Assembly (NCBI GenBank): GCA_022747635.1
Contig: JAKTNV010000003.1
Span: 54,525,569-54,589,568, forward strand
Direction: 5' to 3'
Source of the DNA: Hetaerina americana
Lineage: Eukaryota; Arthropoda; Insecta; Odonata; Calopterygidae
DNA: 64,000 nucleotides
Below, one piece after another: positions 35,201 to 47,800 of this stretch (position 1 is the stretch's first letter; the number at the start of each line of letters is the position of its first letter). The notes under the pieces were generated by a model. It was not told the DNA's origin. It searched no databases and saw nothing but the letters and a program-made list of their open reading frames with translations. A program made the translations under genes and the position numbers.

Positions 35201-38200
35201 AAATATTATATACAGGTACAGGTACGTTGCAATGAAATCGACTTCTCTCCTCCTTGTCACATGACCCTCCGTTTGATACAATGCTCCGAGGATTTGCTCC
35301 TGCTTTACCTAGAGACCACTTGACATTAAGTGTCTGTTTTCGGTAAGCCCTAAGCCCCTGGACGTGTTTATTAAGAACAAAATCAAACCAAACTGGATTC
35401 ATATTCATATTTTCTTCGAATCCTGAAACATTAACGCCCCACCAACTTAATGACGTGAATGACCTTAGATACCAACCACCTCCAGTTACCAGTCCTAAAT
35501 CACCGACCATTTTCCTTTTTTCACCCATTGGCATCCCTCCACTCATTTTCACAGCCCACTATCGTAAAAACCAATGCTTCCTACGACATCTCTCACACTC
35601 CACCCTAGCTCTCACTTATGGTTTATAAAGCCATGTATTGCAAAGCAATATTTGATATATGGTATTATCGTGGCTTGTTAAAACCCCAGTAGCGCAAATT
35701 GCAAATTTTTTGTAGAATCCAAAGCTAATTTTCCTTCTTTATTTTGATAATGATATCTTGCTAATCCGATTACATTCGAGAGAAAACATTACTTGGAGAC
35801 TTGTTTCAACAAGCGTGTGACATACAGAAATCACGTCTCATGTGGCTCAGGTATTGCAAGAAAATATTCATCTCTCAGGAATTAATTTTATCTTGCTCAA
35901 AAATTACCCTAAACGTTTTGATCAAGAAATATTTGTATTACTCAAACGCAATATTATTATTCGCAATTTTTGAATGAGTTCCCGTTTCCCATAAAAGAAA
36001 AACTGAAATATTTTTCAATATCTATTCAATTATCCAATAGAGTAAAAATTAGAGGTAACAATTCAGGAAAAAAATTAAAAATTAACCTTATCTCATTCGA
36101 TTCGCATGCATTGCCGAAGTAAATTCTTTCTAAAAATAGTATTTTATTCCGGCTTTGGAAGTTTCAAATGCTGTTCATGGTTAATTATTTCTTATTTTTC
36201 GTTAAGGTATTAGCTGGGAATGTAAAAAGTATAAAATTGTAATTTTAGAAATTTGAGTATCAAGCATATTCTTCTTGTTATTCTGTGAGTATCTTTTTAA
36301 TAATAATTAAATTTATTCGTTAAAAACTATATATTAACTTTCTCCTAATTATAATTCAAACGAAAAATTCACGTTCTTTCTTCCAAGAATATTTTGAATT
36401 AACCCGAATGAATATTTCAACCTTCATGAGAATCATTACTATAAACTTTTATTAAAATCACGTTACTATGTACCTTTCTTTAGGACATAAGGAATTATAA
36501 TCTACCTAGTGTACACAGTAATGGAATAAAATGCCGTCGCGAGAAAAAAAACTAGGCCGTTTTCAGCCACCTTTTCTCCTTCGAATGAATTCACTGCAGG
36601 AAATCCCAATCGAATACGATAATATTTGTTATGTTAAGAAATGTTCGACACAAAAAAGGGATCATTTTTTAATATAATGAGGCAGAGTAAACTTTATGTC
36701 ATCAAATAATCAACAAGGTGAGGACCGGCAGGGGAGGGGAAATATTAAGGAAGTGGCTCTCAACGGACGATCACGACTAAAAATTGTGTATTTAGCACTC
36801 CTAGGGTCTACCTGAGTCTCTGTCCAGGGAGCTTGTTTACGGAAGATGTTGAAGCAGATGACTCATTTTCATATGGTTATAATGCTGTTTGAGTGCGTTA
36901 AGTGTGAGGGAGTGGTGTTAAAAAAGTTGAATGCAAGACCCGGAGAGAAAAAAACTGCCATTTATAAAAATGTGTCTGAGAACATTTCGAGCAACTATCT
37001 GATTCTAAATTGGTTCAGTCTACCTTTTAATTGGTTACGAATGATCTTATCCACATTTTATTCGAATACATTTATAATGTAGAAAAACTGATCAATTGAA
37101 GATTATGGAGCTGGTTAAATGATAATAAATACATGTGAAAGAAAAAGTCTTTGTTTTTATCAAATTATTATTTTTTCCAAGAATTAAGCGTTTTTCATGG
37201 TTGAAAAATTCCTCACATCGCCCTTAAACACTTTCAATACCAATACGAGGAGAAATGAATAACTAAATTTATTCGCATTTTTCATTAGGTATTTAACCTC
37301 TGCTAGAACCTAAGCTTAATTTAGTGTATAGGTTATCTCAATCACAAGACGCGTAATACTTACGACTAGGCTAACATTTGTTTTCTCATTTAAACATTTG
37401 GGATCAGCATAACTTCTGGTAGCTTTGATGGGTGCTTGAATTTTCTTGTTTCGAACTCCATAAAAGTAAGGAGTTAAAGTTTACTTCAACATTGATATCA
37501 CTATTTTAATACTAAAGTGCAGGGCAAAAGGCTGCAGATCACGGGATAACAGAGGAAGGAATATGAAAATGTTATAATGAAGGATTATGAAAAGGAGGAC
37601 AACTGGCTGTTGAATGATTTATTTAGCCATTACAATATATCCGTCCCCCACGAAAATTTACTTTTTTTCGCTCGATTGTCTCATTTATTTATATTTAGCA
37701 ACCATACCTTAGCTCCATACTATGCCAATTTCTTTGGCTGTAAAAATTATCAAATCATGTATATCCATTGAGTAATAATCATTTCATTCCATTCCACTTA
37801 GAAATATCTAATAAGTATTAATACCTACTCTGCCTTGACTTCTTGCCGAAGTAATGCTACAGATAACAAATACGGATAAAATTGAAGTTATTTTAATCTA
37901 ATAGTTACCGTTTCACAATTTTATTGTCAGAGCATTATTTTTATCGACGAATTAATCCAATTTTTACTGTGTGTATTCCTTAGGTCTAGCAATATTAAAT
38001 GTATTCTTTTTTTACCTGTTGACCTCTTCACTAGAGGAAAGATGTAATCAACAATGTTCTAGTTCTGTCGGTCTACTCCGAAGAAAAATACCTTAGCTCA
38101 GAGATATTCCTAGTAATATTCATAAGATTTCCGAGTGGAGATATTCTTGGAAAAATACGACAGTAAATGAAAAAATAACAAAAGCTCGAAATTACTGGAT

Positions 38201-39409
38201 GTGATATCATTCAAGATTGTCAGCAATATATGAAGAATCTTGAAAGTCTGAGAAGCAAAAGACAAGCACACAAAATATCATTAGACGAAGGAATGAATGG
38301 CAATAACTGTAGCAGTATTCATGGTCTTGCATTAGTGCAATTATAAAATTTTTCTTTTGAATCTCTCCTTAACATAATTTTAAACTAAGTTTGATGAATG
38401 AAGAGGAATTAGAAATGTATTCCTCGTTTAAAATTAATTAGAGAGACAATCGCCAGGCTGCTGATTAGAGGCTGGTAAAAATAAGCAGATATAGATTCAA
38501 CATGTAGTTAGAAATCAATATTTATGGTAGTTTATCAAAATCTATGTAAAAATATAGTTGTAAATGTTATCTTCACGCCGGAGGCTAAAGATTCGTTGAG
38601 ATATGAAGGGGTGGAATTGAGGTATTCATCGTGGAATAGAAACAGTAAATCCTGAAGAATAGAGTATTTTGAGGAAAGCAAGTATGGGAGAAATACCTTG
38701 AGAATCATCAACAAGGTGCAATAGTTTACCGGGAGTGAAAAAACGCTATATCTGAACGGTATATTCCCTATCAGAATGAGAATTAATATATTTTGGTCGG
38801 TGCTGAAATGAGGAATTAGAGTAAGGGGGACTGGAACTGGAACGGCGATCGATGTTTTTAAATAAATAACTATTCAATTTTCCATAACCCCTCCTAAAGA
38901 GTGGTAGATTGTCAAAAATGCTTTTGCTAAAATTTCACCGTTGCATAGTAGTTTTTTAACGATAAGAAATTCTATTCTCAGCCAATTTGAAGATAAGACT
39001 AAAACATAAGGCTACACTGACTCGTATTTAAGCTTGCATTTATCCATTACAAAAAAGTCGAACAAGATATCCATGAAAAGAGAAGAAGGTGGATGCAAAT
39101 TCGCAAAAAGAATAGGAAGGCTCATGTAACTTGAAAGGAGAAATGCGAGCGTTTAAGTAATGGGAAAGCCCATGGTACCAGAATGACACCGTGCACCGAA
39201 TGCTGTTTTGAATACGGTCAGGTTCCTTTGCTCATTTCATTACCTTTTAGACAGAGTCAAACTTAAACAGGTCAGGGGAATGTCTCTAATTTCAGAACAG
39301 GCGTAAGAGCGTCCACCAAAACCATAAGAACGTGGACATTTACAAGAATTTAAATAATAAATGCAACGATTTGCTCGTAAAAAGTAAATAATGGGCCCAA
39401 ATTTGCTAC
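32213..39409. other. AT-rich DNA, no gene recognised
   Basis: About 7.2 kb with only short frames. The longest, 123 codons on the minus strand at 35,181-35,552, has no known motif. No repeats or RNA genes were recognised. Confidence 0.5.
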
Positions 39410-39515
39410 TGAACATGGACAAAACGGCGCAATTTAAAAGCGTACGCCATGATTTTTAAGACTCAGGCACGAGGTATTTTCAGTATTGATCCTTCTTCAT
39501 AAGAAAAATGTAAAT
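39410..39515 (+). repeat. 106-bp dispersed repeat, copy A
   Basis: It starts TGAACATGGACAAAACGG and ends CTTCATAAGAAAAATGTAAA(T). The reverse complement of 44,525-44,630 matches at 104 of 106 positions. Upstream sequence (39,240-39,409) may belong to the same element but has no second copy here. Confidence 0.85.
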
Positions 39516-42500
39516 ACACTGCACAAGTATGTAAATTTCGAATAATATAAAGACAAAATTAAACTATAAAATTCGGAGGACCGGTATTTTTTATGCGTGT
39601 GACTTATTTTGAGCCATAGCATGGTAAGCTTTTGAAAACATTAAGCTCATATTTTCAACTAAAATGAGAATGTGTGCGGAAAATCTGGACGTTAAAATGG
39701 ACGATAACCTATTTACGCATTTTAAATCTGTCATCATCTACATAAATATTAAAAAATTAACACTCTTGATGATTAGTCTAAAACGAATAAAAATTAAAAA
39801 TGTTCTTCAAAGTAAGCCAATCATCCCAATAAATAGCTATTAAATTTAAATTGAGTTTTTGTTTTTTAACAAGATTTTTGTACGACCTTTCCGGACAAAG
39901 CATTTCTGCTCCTACGTAGCGGAAATCAAGACTCTTATTGGATTCCGAACACGTATTAGATTATTTATGATGATGAACTTGGCGATAAGTGCCCTATTAT
40001 TGATAAATGTAATGGGTCAAAACAATTCATTGCAGATATATTTTCAAAAGACGGCCTAAAATATGTAACAGTCGTGAGAATGATGGGTTACTTATCATAA
40101 TATGAATATTATTGTTTAATTTACAGGTTATGAGAGAAATAAAGCTATAATTTACTGGTGAGCATTGAAAAATTCAAGTACAATTAAATTTGAAATAATT
40201 ACGATGGTAATTTTATTAAGAAGTTAGATGTCATTGTGAATTAATTTCATCTATAAAATAATTGAACCAGACCAATATAATACTATGGCATGCATGTGGA
40301 ATGTAATTCAACTTTTTAAAGAGCTGATACATACTTTTACCCTGGGAATTATTTTAATGAATGCTGACAATGCTCATGCTTGCATATACTTTTTGAATAC
40401 TAGTAATATCAAAAGCAAATAAATATTTTTAAATGTTCATTCTAAATAATAATTCGACAACATTTAAAAAATTATTTTTATTCCTCTAGTATTATTAAAT
40501 TTCTTTAAAAATTAAAACAACGCCAACATTAAAAACAACACGATGTATTTAAAAAACAGGGGAATTTAAATGTATTTAAACGGAAAGGAGCTAGGTAAAT
40601 ACCTAAAAACAGCGCAGTTTTGAATATATATTTCACGCTGCATTTGTTAAAGCGCTTCAGGTTGTTAATGTAATATTGATGTCTTTCCCGGCGAAGGAAA
40701 TTTTAACCACAGGGGAAACTAGAAAAATTAGCATTCGGCGAGGAGTGGCTGAGGAGAGAGGCACAGGCAATAATTATCTTAATTAAGAGAAAATACGACC
40801 TCGCGTTAAGGCAACGGAAAAGAATGGATTTGTCACCGAGGCGCTTATTTCATCTTCGTGTTCCTCGGGGCACGAAGTGCTTGGTACTTCGGCGAGATAG
40901 TGCAGGGCTAACTGAAAAGAAAAGAAGGCGAGAAGTAGGAGAAGCGAAGGGAAGCCGGGTTTGAGACGCATTTCTCCACATTGAAGGGGAGAAGGAGCTT
41001 CCTGGGTGAGAGAGGGAGATAATCCAGTAAGCCGGGAGGCAATGTTTTAGGTCTCTGCAACTCTGAGGTCGAGCACGACGCTCAGAGACCATTTTGAATT
41101 CCTTTAGCGCAGTACGAGGAAGGAATGTTGCCTGTGATTTTGTGCGATGTGTCAGGGGACATGACGGTAATGGAAGCAGTTTGGTTGTAGTCTTTATCTA
41201 GCCGTCTCGTCTAATCACAGGAGGGCCGAAAATTAAGGGCCGCAGAGTGGGGATGGGGGGTGAAAGATATTTCTGTGCTGAATGATGTTTTTCGTGCTCC
41301 CACTTTGGTAACGGCGACCTCTCTCCCAATTGGCACTTCCCTTCGCCTCATTAAGTCGCAAAGAAAAATTTGCAGCGTATTTGAATTGTATTTTTCGACA
41401 TTCAGTGAAGAGAACCCCTTGAGAGCCTTCGAGAGGCGTAGGGTTCAAGTGAGCGGAGGAGTTAAATGATGTGTTCAACAGTAGTGTCGAATGATGGATC
41501 CTTCAGACGGGAACGAGCAATAAGAGTCTGAATCTCCTCATTATATGTACCACGTCCTAATGAAATTTTCCCGGGCAATCGAACTTGATTTCCTTTCCAT
41601 TGACTTTGATGTTTCATTTTCTCCATTTAAATCAAGTAGCTTTACTCATTCTTCTTCATGCGCATAGGTGGGTCAGCTCGTGCAGAGCGTACATCGTACA
41701 AGGAGTGTGAAATGTGTCACTCCTGTCACTCACTGATATTGTAACTAATAACCATTTTATCACCAGGTCAGATAAAAATGATCTCTATGATATATTCAAT
41801 TTTAACTATTTCAATGATTCTACTTTTATTCCTATGTATTTTATGACAATCTGCGTATTGGTAAATACTCTTACATTTGTCATAGCTCCACAAAAATTTA
41901 TTTATCTATTTTAAATATACAAGTAATAATGACAATTGTACTAATATGCCAATATTGGGATCGTAATATCACGTCTGATTACATCATCATGCATGAGTCA
42001 AAAATCGCCAAAGTTACGAATATATTTTATTACTAATAATTTTTCAGCCACATGAGGGTGTAAAAATTAGGCCTTGGAAATGATTCTTCATATTCGTCTT
42101 TAGGAGAGTTGATATTTTTATTTGCACACATGTAATCCGTTTTGAAAATTAAGGCACATTGTTTGAATTTTTATCACTGGGTGAAATAATGTTTTTATAC
42201 GCATAAAAGAGGTTTTGTCACATCACTATGATATCTATGTCACCTCTTGGTCAGGGAACGTTACGGCATGTCCTTAAGCATCAAGTAGGCTCTAAAGCTG
42301 GCCAAACCTCAAAGTTTAGGACTCTTTCAAGGACGTCTCCGGCTATGAACGGAGTTGAATGGGGGTGGGATACTTCATGCCATACCGGCACCCTATTCTT
42401 ATATTACCACGCCGCCGCCAAACTTTTGTCGGCAACGAAATCGAGTCCACACACGATCATAGCAGAATTTGGGAGATTTTCTACCATAGACTCGACCACT

Positions 42501-44460
42501 ATGCCTCCTTCTTGAACGAAAGAGATGGGTGAACCACAGTCAACCGTAAAAACCTGCCGTATACTCTGATTTATTAAATACCTATCTTCAAAAAACTAAC
42601 AGGCTCAGGCATTTCCATGTAAATTATCAATATAAGCAGACGAAATTCATACGTTCTACACGGTAACTCAGTGGTGTGCTTCCGCGTCCATATTTGTACA
42701 AATTCTAAGGTTTAAAATTCTTTTCAGTGCACGGATTTTACGATGATCATCCTCCTCCCGTCCATTATCCCGAACGAGGAGGTTTATTGGAGGTGGATAC
42801 AAATACCCCTGTAATGGTCGTTCATAGAAGGCTTAAGAAGAAGCAGCAGTAAACAGGTCTGTCCACTTACCCCCCCCCCCCCGTTTTGATCCCCCTACAT
42901 TTTTTGCCTTGAATTAAATACATGTAACATTTTTTTCTGTGCAACGATATATTTACTCAATGCATGGCCTACATATATGCTCATTTATGATAGCGTAGAA
43001 AAGAACCTGCTTCCATTTACGTATATTTTTGTTCTTTCAAATTTGCATTTTGGGGTGCATTTTTTTCCTCCCTGGATGGATTTATGTAAGAACCCAAGCG
43101 ATTGCGCAAATATATGCGTAATGTAAGTGCTTTAATAATACTTGGGCCAAAGATTTGGTACAAACCAAGTTTTAAAATTATACTATAGACTTATAGAATA
43201 TATATAGACTTGGGAAAAGTATATCCCAAAATATTTTTCCCGCATAATAATCCTGAGATAACTGTAATAAAGTATTTTAATTAATTACAATTTTTGATTA
43301 ATTGCAATAGGCTAGCTATATGCTCATCATTGCTATTGATTTCAAATTGAGTGGCCAAAACTAAAGGTACCGAATGAATTTTAAGTATCATGTGCATGCA
43401 ATATTCTTTCACCAACTCTTTAAATGCAATTTAGGGGCGCTAACAGCTGTAAGGTAATTTTTTTATCTGGCCTTTTCAGTGTGTTACAAGTAATAAATAT
43501 GCATGGCTAAGGAGTACAAAAAACGTTGCATTGTGAAAATTATGTTACTTTTAGGCCGTGATTTCTAAATTACACTTTAATGCTTAATATCAGACGATAA
43601 TTCGGGTGCACTTTGTGGCATTCTGATACTGATGTACTCGTAAAATCTCGCCGCATTCTTCCCTTGCTAACAATATTGTCTATCTCCTTTGATGCCACAA
43701 AATATTCCAATTGTCTTCTTGTAAAATGCACACTACTATTTTTAGTTTTTAGTTTAGTTTTACTGTACCATTACCGAGCTCTTATTCCCCATCCATCTTT
43801 TCTATATGCGAATTTTTCCCAAAAAATTACCCTTTCACCATGGCATGTATCAAATTTTTGCTTGATTTTGCAGTTTACAGATTATATTTCCCTTTCTTCT
43901 CCAAACCATCAGCTAAAAAGCGAGTTCCTTCATCCTCTTTCCCAGAAAGCCGGTTTCGGGATTATACGATAAAAAAATCCCAATACGAGTCTAAACTAAT
44001 CTTAATGCACATACTCTCGGCTTTTTATAAATCCCCTTCACAATCGTATAATTCTTAATCCCATAGGCGCTTTATTCATTTCGCCTAAAATATTAGCCTA
44101 CAAAATTCGTTTCCTCTTGCTAAAAATTTGTTTTTTTTTAACTGATCGAATTTACGGAGATACATTTCACTGTAGTTTTTTATTGCTTATTGAATTCCAT
44201 TCGTGCATCAGATTCTATATTTTACTCAACTATAACTATATTCATTAATTTGGCATATGTATCTAAATCATCCCTAAAACTAGCTGAATTAAATATATTA
44301 CTACTTTCACCTTGTCCATGACTCCTTCGTATTACTGACCGTTACTTCAACGAATGCGTAAAAGGCACCGGTATTCACAATATCATTCCCTTCGTGCTCG
44401 CTACTACTAATTCCAATTCTTCATGTACTGCAGTTACTTGCACAGTTTGTGGGTGTGTGT

Positions 44461-44463
<3 letters not shown>
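39516..44463. other. No gene assigned; one GC-rich unassigned patch
   Basis: Mostly AT-rich. 40,730-41,470 and 42,228-42,515 are GC-richer. The latter is open for 95 codons on the plus strand, and the minus strand also reads coding-like (for example VVESMVENLPNSAMIVCGLD) before a stop. I recognise neither. A run of about 14 C lies near 42,871. Confidence 0.45.

Positions 44464-44520
<57 letters not shown>
44464..44520. repeat. (TA)n microsatellite
   Basis: An uninterrupted TA dinucleotide run preceded by a short TG run and followed within 4 bases by repeat copy B. Confidence 0.95.
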
Positions 44521-44524
<4 letters not shown>

Positions 44525-44630
44525 ATTTACATTTTTCTTATGAAGAAGGATCAATACTGAAAATACCTCGTGCCTGATTCTTAAAAATCATGGCGTACGC
44601 TTTAAAATTGCGCCGTTTTGTCCATGTTCA
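44525..44630 (-). repeat. 106-bp dispersed repeat, copy B
   Basis: Reverse-complement match to 39,410-39,515 with two substitutions. In element orientation it runs out through GTAAATGTTTATATATA into a (TA)n tract, so the TA run may be the element's tail. Confidence 0.85.
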
Positions 44631-44656
44631 ATGTCTCACGGACGTGAATAATAATG

Positions 44657-44768
44657 TATAACACTTAGCACCAGTGGACACAGACAAAAACACAGAAACA
44701 CACAAAAAAATAGTGTCTCTTTTTTTGTGTGTTTCTGTGTTTTTGTCTGTGTCCACTAGTGCTAAGTG

Positions 44769-44773
<5 letters not shown>
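44657..44773. mobile_element. Near-perfect hairpin, MITE-like
   Basis: Arms 44,657-44,710 and 44,720-44,773 are 54 bp each and complementary at 53 positions, separated by 9 bases. The arm starts TATAACACTTAGCACCAGTG and ends CACACAAAAAAA. The outermost TATA and an adjoining (AT)n run fit insertion at TA, as for Tc1/mariner-type MITEs, but no relative is present to prove mobility. A transcript would fold into a long hairpin, so a small-RNA precursor is an alternative. Confidence 0.75.

Positions 44774-44820
<47 letters not shown>
44770..44820. repeat. (AT)n microsatellite
   Basis: A pure AT dinucleotide run directly continuing from the hairpin's right end. Confidence 0.95.
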
Positions 44821-44822
<2 letters not shown>

Positions 44823-47800
44823 GCACTGTATGTACAATCCTCCCAATTAATACCTGTGCTTGTGTAAATAATATTTATATTTAAACTTGTGGATGTTTTT
44901 CTCTGATTATCAAGTTCGTCTATAAGAGACGGTAAGTTATTGAACCGTTTCTACCAGCTGTTTTATCATTTTTCTCATCAGATCTACTGCTACAGCGAGG
45001 TCACTGTCTTACTATCTACAATTAAGTGATTCTTTCTAATGGTTGTTCCTAAAGGTAGCACCAAATCCTCTCTTTCTCATTTCACAAGGACGTAACATGT
45101 AGTAACATGTTTACTCCGTTTCTACGCAAATGTATGTTAACATTCCTTCCATGGAATCGTACTAAATATCGCGTCCAACGCTTAAGATTGCGATCTTACA
45201 CATTTTCTTCTGTGGAGTCAGTTTTGCAAGGTTTTCATGTTTTGATGACGGCGGAGGATTTTCTTGACCCGTTGCCCGGCACAACACCCGCTCATTGGGC
45301 TGAGCGTCGTAATTTTTAGGATTCATTGGTCCTTTTATTTCGTTTACAATGTCTTCGCGGGAAAATAATCAAGATTGTTTCCTCAGCGATGTGATTAACG
45401 AGACGCAATCACTTCTATGGTCGCATGAAGCCAAATGCCTTATCAGTCGCATCAGAGATACAAAAGCTTCGTGGTATGCCAGTCGTCTGTCTCTTACCAT
45501 TCGACTAACTTCCTGCAGGTTAGCCTATAAGGTTGAACGAATGGTCCCCCAACCAGTTATGAGTTTGTAGTCCAGCCAGCTGTAGTTTGGATGAAAATCC
45601 TCGCAATGTTTTACGTGTAAAAGTGATAATGAGCCCACCTCGTCTTCGGAAAATAAAATAAATGTGAATTAATTTGTATTATTCAACCTTTATACTATGT
45701 GCATCAAAATTGATCGAATTGAAGGAAAGTTTAACAATTCAATCAACTAAACCAATTTAGTAAAGTATTTGAAAAGGTTTTACTCTCAGTTAATATTTTG
45801 CTTAGTTCCAGTTTCTTTTTACTATTTCAACATAATTTTAGGGAACGTAGGTCTATCTCTTCAACTACTTTCAGCTCCAATGGTTGAAATTAAGGCTACC
45901 CCACACGTGCAGAATGCCGCATTTATAGGATTCTGAACTGATTCTCAGATCTTGTGGGCTATGCATATTTTTGACATGTTAAGGAGTAAGTAGGGCCATC
46001 CTGCTTTCTTATTGGGTCCACTTGTTTCACAGGATTCCCTTCCAACCAATACTTTACCACGGGATTCTAAGCCAAATAAAGGGTCGACCTGAACAACCAT
46101 TATGGGCACAGGATTTGACATAGATGAAAAGAACTTAAAATATTAAAGTATGTTTTAGAAAGGCCTAATGCTGCTTGCCCCGTTACGAAATATTCAGAGT
46201 GACTTAGAATTCAGAACTGGAAGGTTGCTGCCATTCTGGTTCCACCCTCGCTTCATCTAATTACAAGAAGAAAGGCAAATTTTTCCAGATCTCATCTTTT
46301 TCAGAACTTTGAATACCATGTGCTGCCTTACTTAAAACTGCAGTTAAGTTTAAATATCCAAGATTTCAAAAAATAGAGATATCCTTCATATTAGACACGC
46401 TTTCATAATTGTTGTAATATTTCATGGTAGTTTGATTTTCTTTCAAGAGCAAAGATTTTTTTCCATGCTGAATGAAAGGGCTATGGATATGGAATAAAGA
46501 GATGAGAGGTGCATTACTGATTTTTCATAAAGAAAATAGATTCTATCGGATTCCAATTTGTACTACGTCTGTTCTGCAAAATTAATTTTTAAAATAAATT
46601 TTCTCTTAATCAATATAAATTTAACATTTTATTTGTACACAGATGAAGTCTACTCGTCAAAGGCAAAACTTTTAATTCACATCGAACTATGGAAATCTTT
46701 TTTAAACTGTCTCGAACTAGTTTCAAAACTCATACGCTAATGAAATAATCAAAATGAGTGGAAACTAAAAGTGTGTCACTTATTTTAAGTCTTTGCAAAA
46801 CGCACCATGCCGTTTTCATGAAGCCTGCTTGCTTCTATATTTTGATCAAATCGAAGGAGAGAATCCAAACCGTAATTTGACTTTCTTTCCGGTTAGAGGC
46901 AAAAAAATGCAAAACAAAAGATTTCGAAGGGCAATATGGAGGTCAGCTTAAAATTGAAATTGGACGTAGGGAATAATAAAAGACGTTGAGTTTCCTTCCC
47001 AACTGCTATTGCCCAAATTTGCTGTCCTCTTCACTTCATCCCCTTATTCTTGCAATCGTTCCGTTCTAATTTCCATATTCTAGTAGGTAAAACGTTAAAG
47101 TAAGAGTCATATTTCTTGTTTGCGTTAAATCGCTCCCCTTTTTCTAAATGTATCGTAGTATTGAAACCCTGGTGTTCACTCTTCATTTTCAATTACTCGA
47201 AGGAACTCATTTCACAAGCCATTCTGGGAAAATATAGGCCTATGTCGTTATTCACACTTATTTATGTCTTTGGAAACTATTAATCTAGTTTACAAGGAAA
47301 GAGGAAAAGAGAGAAAGACGTTCAAATTCTAATTGCCGTATAAATGCAGTGTAGCGAAAGGCAAAATCAGGGTTCACGGTGGGTGAAGATCTTCGGGAAC
47401 GATCTCCCACATATGCAGCTGGTAATAAAATTGCCTGAAGCCATTGTTTGGGGAAAGGACGCTGATGAGCTTGCTTCATATTCAGTAGAAAGGGAAATCT
47501 CCCGCAAGAGGAAAACGGAGAGGAATTGGATTGGAATTGATCAAGAAGTATGTTCGGACAATTGACTGACCTCATGAATGTTTTATCTTCGTGAACGATG
47601 CGGAGTAAGGAAAGTGGAAATATTTCCTTTGTTATTTTCTCAAATAACATGTTTTCCTTGATAATTGTTGGTATTAGTATCAAACCAATCATCAGAAAAC
47701 GAAGAAAAGACAAAATATTACTTCAGAATGTAAGAGGTTTCATCTTTTGCGTAATGGAAACCGATTTTAAAAGAATAAGCAGCGAATACTATATTCATTC

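Noticed and set aside
47285..47713. 142-codon minus-strand frame as a host gene
   Set aside because: No recognisable motif and no supporting context; length is compatible with chance.
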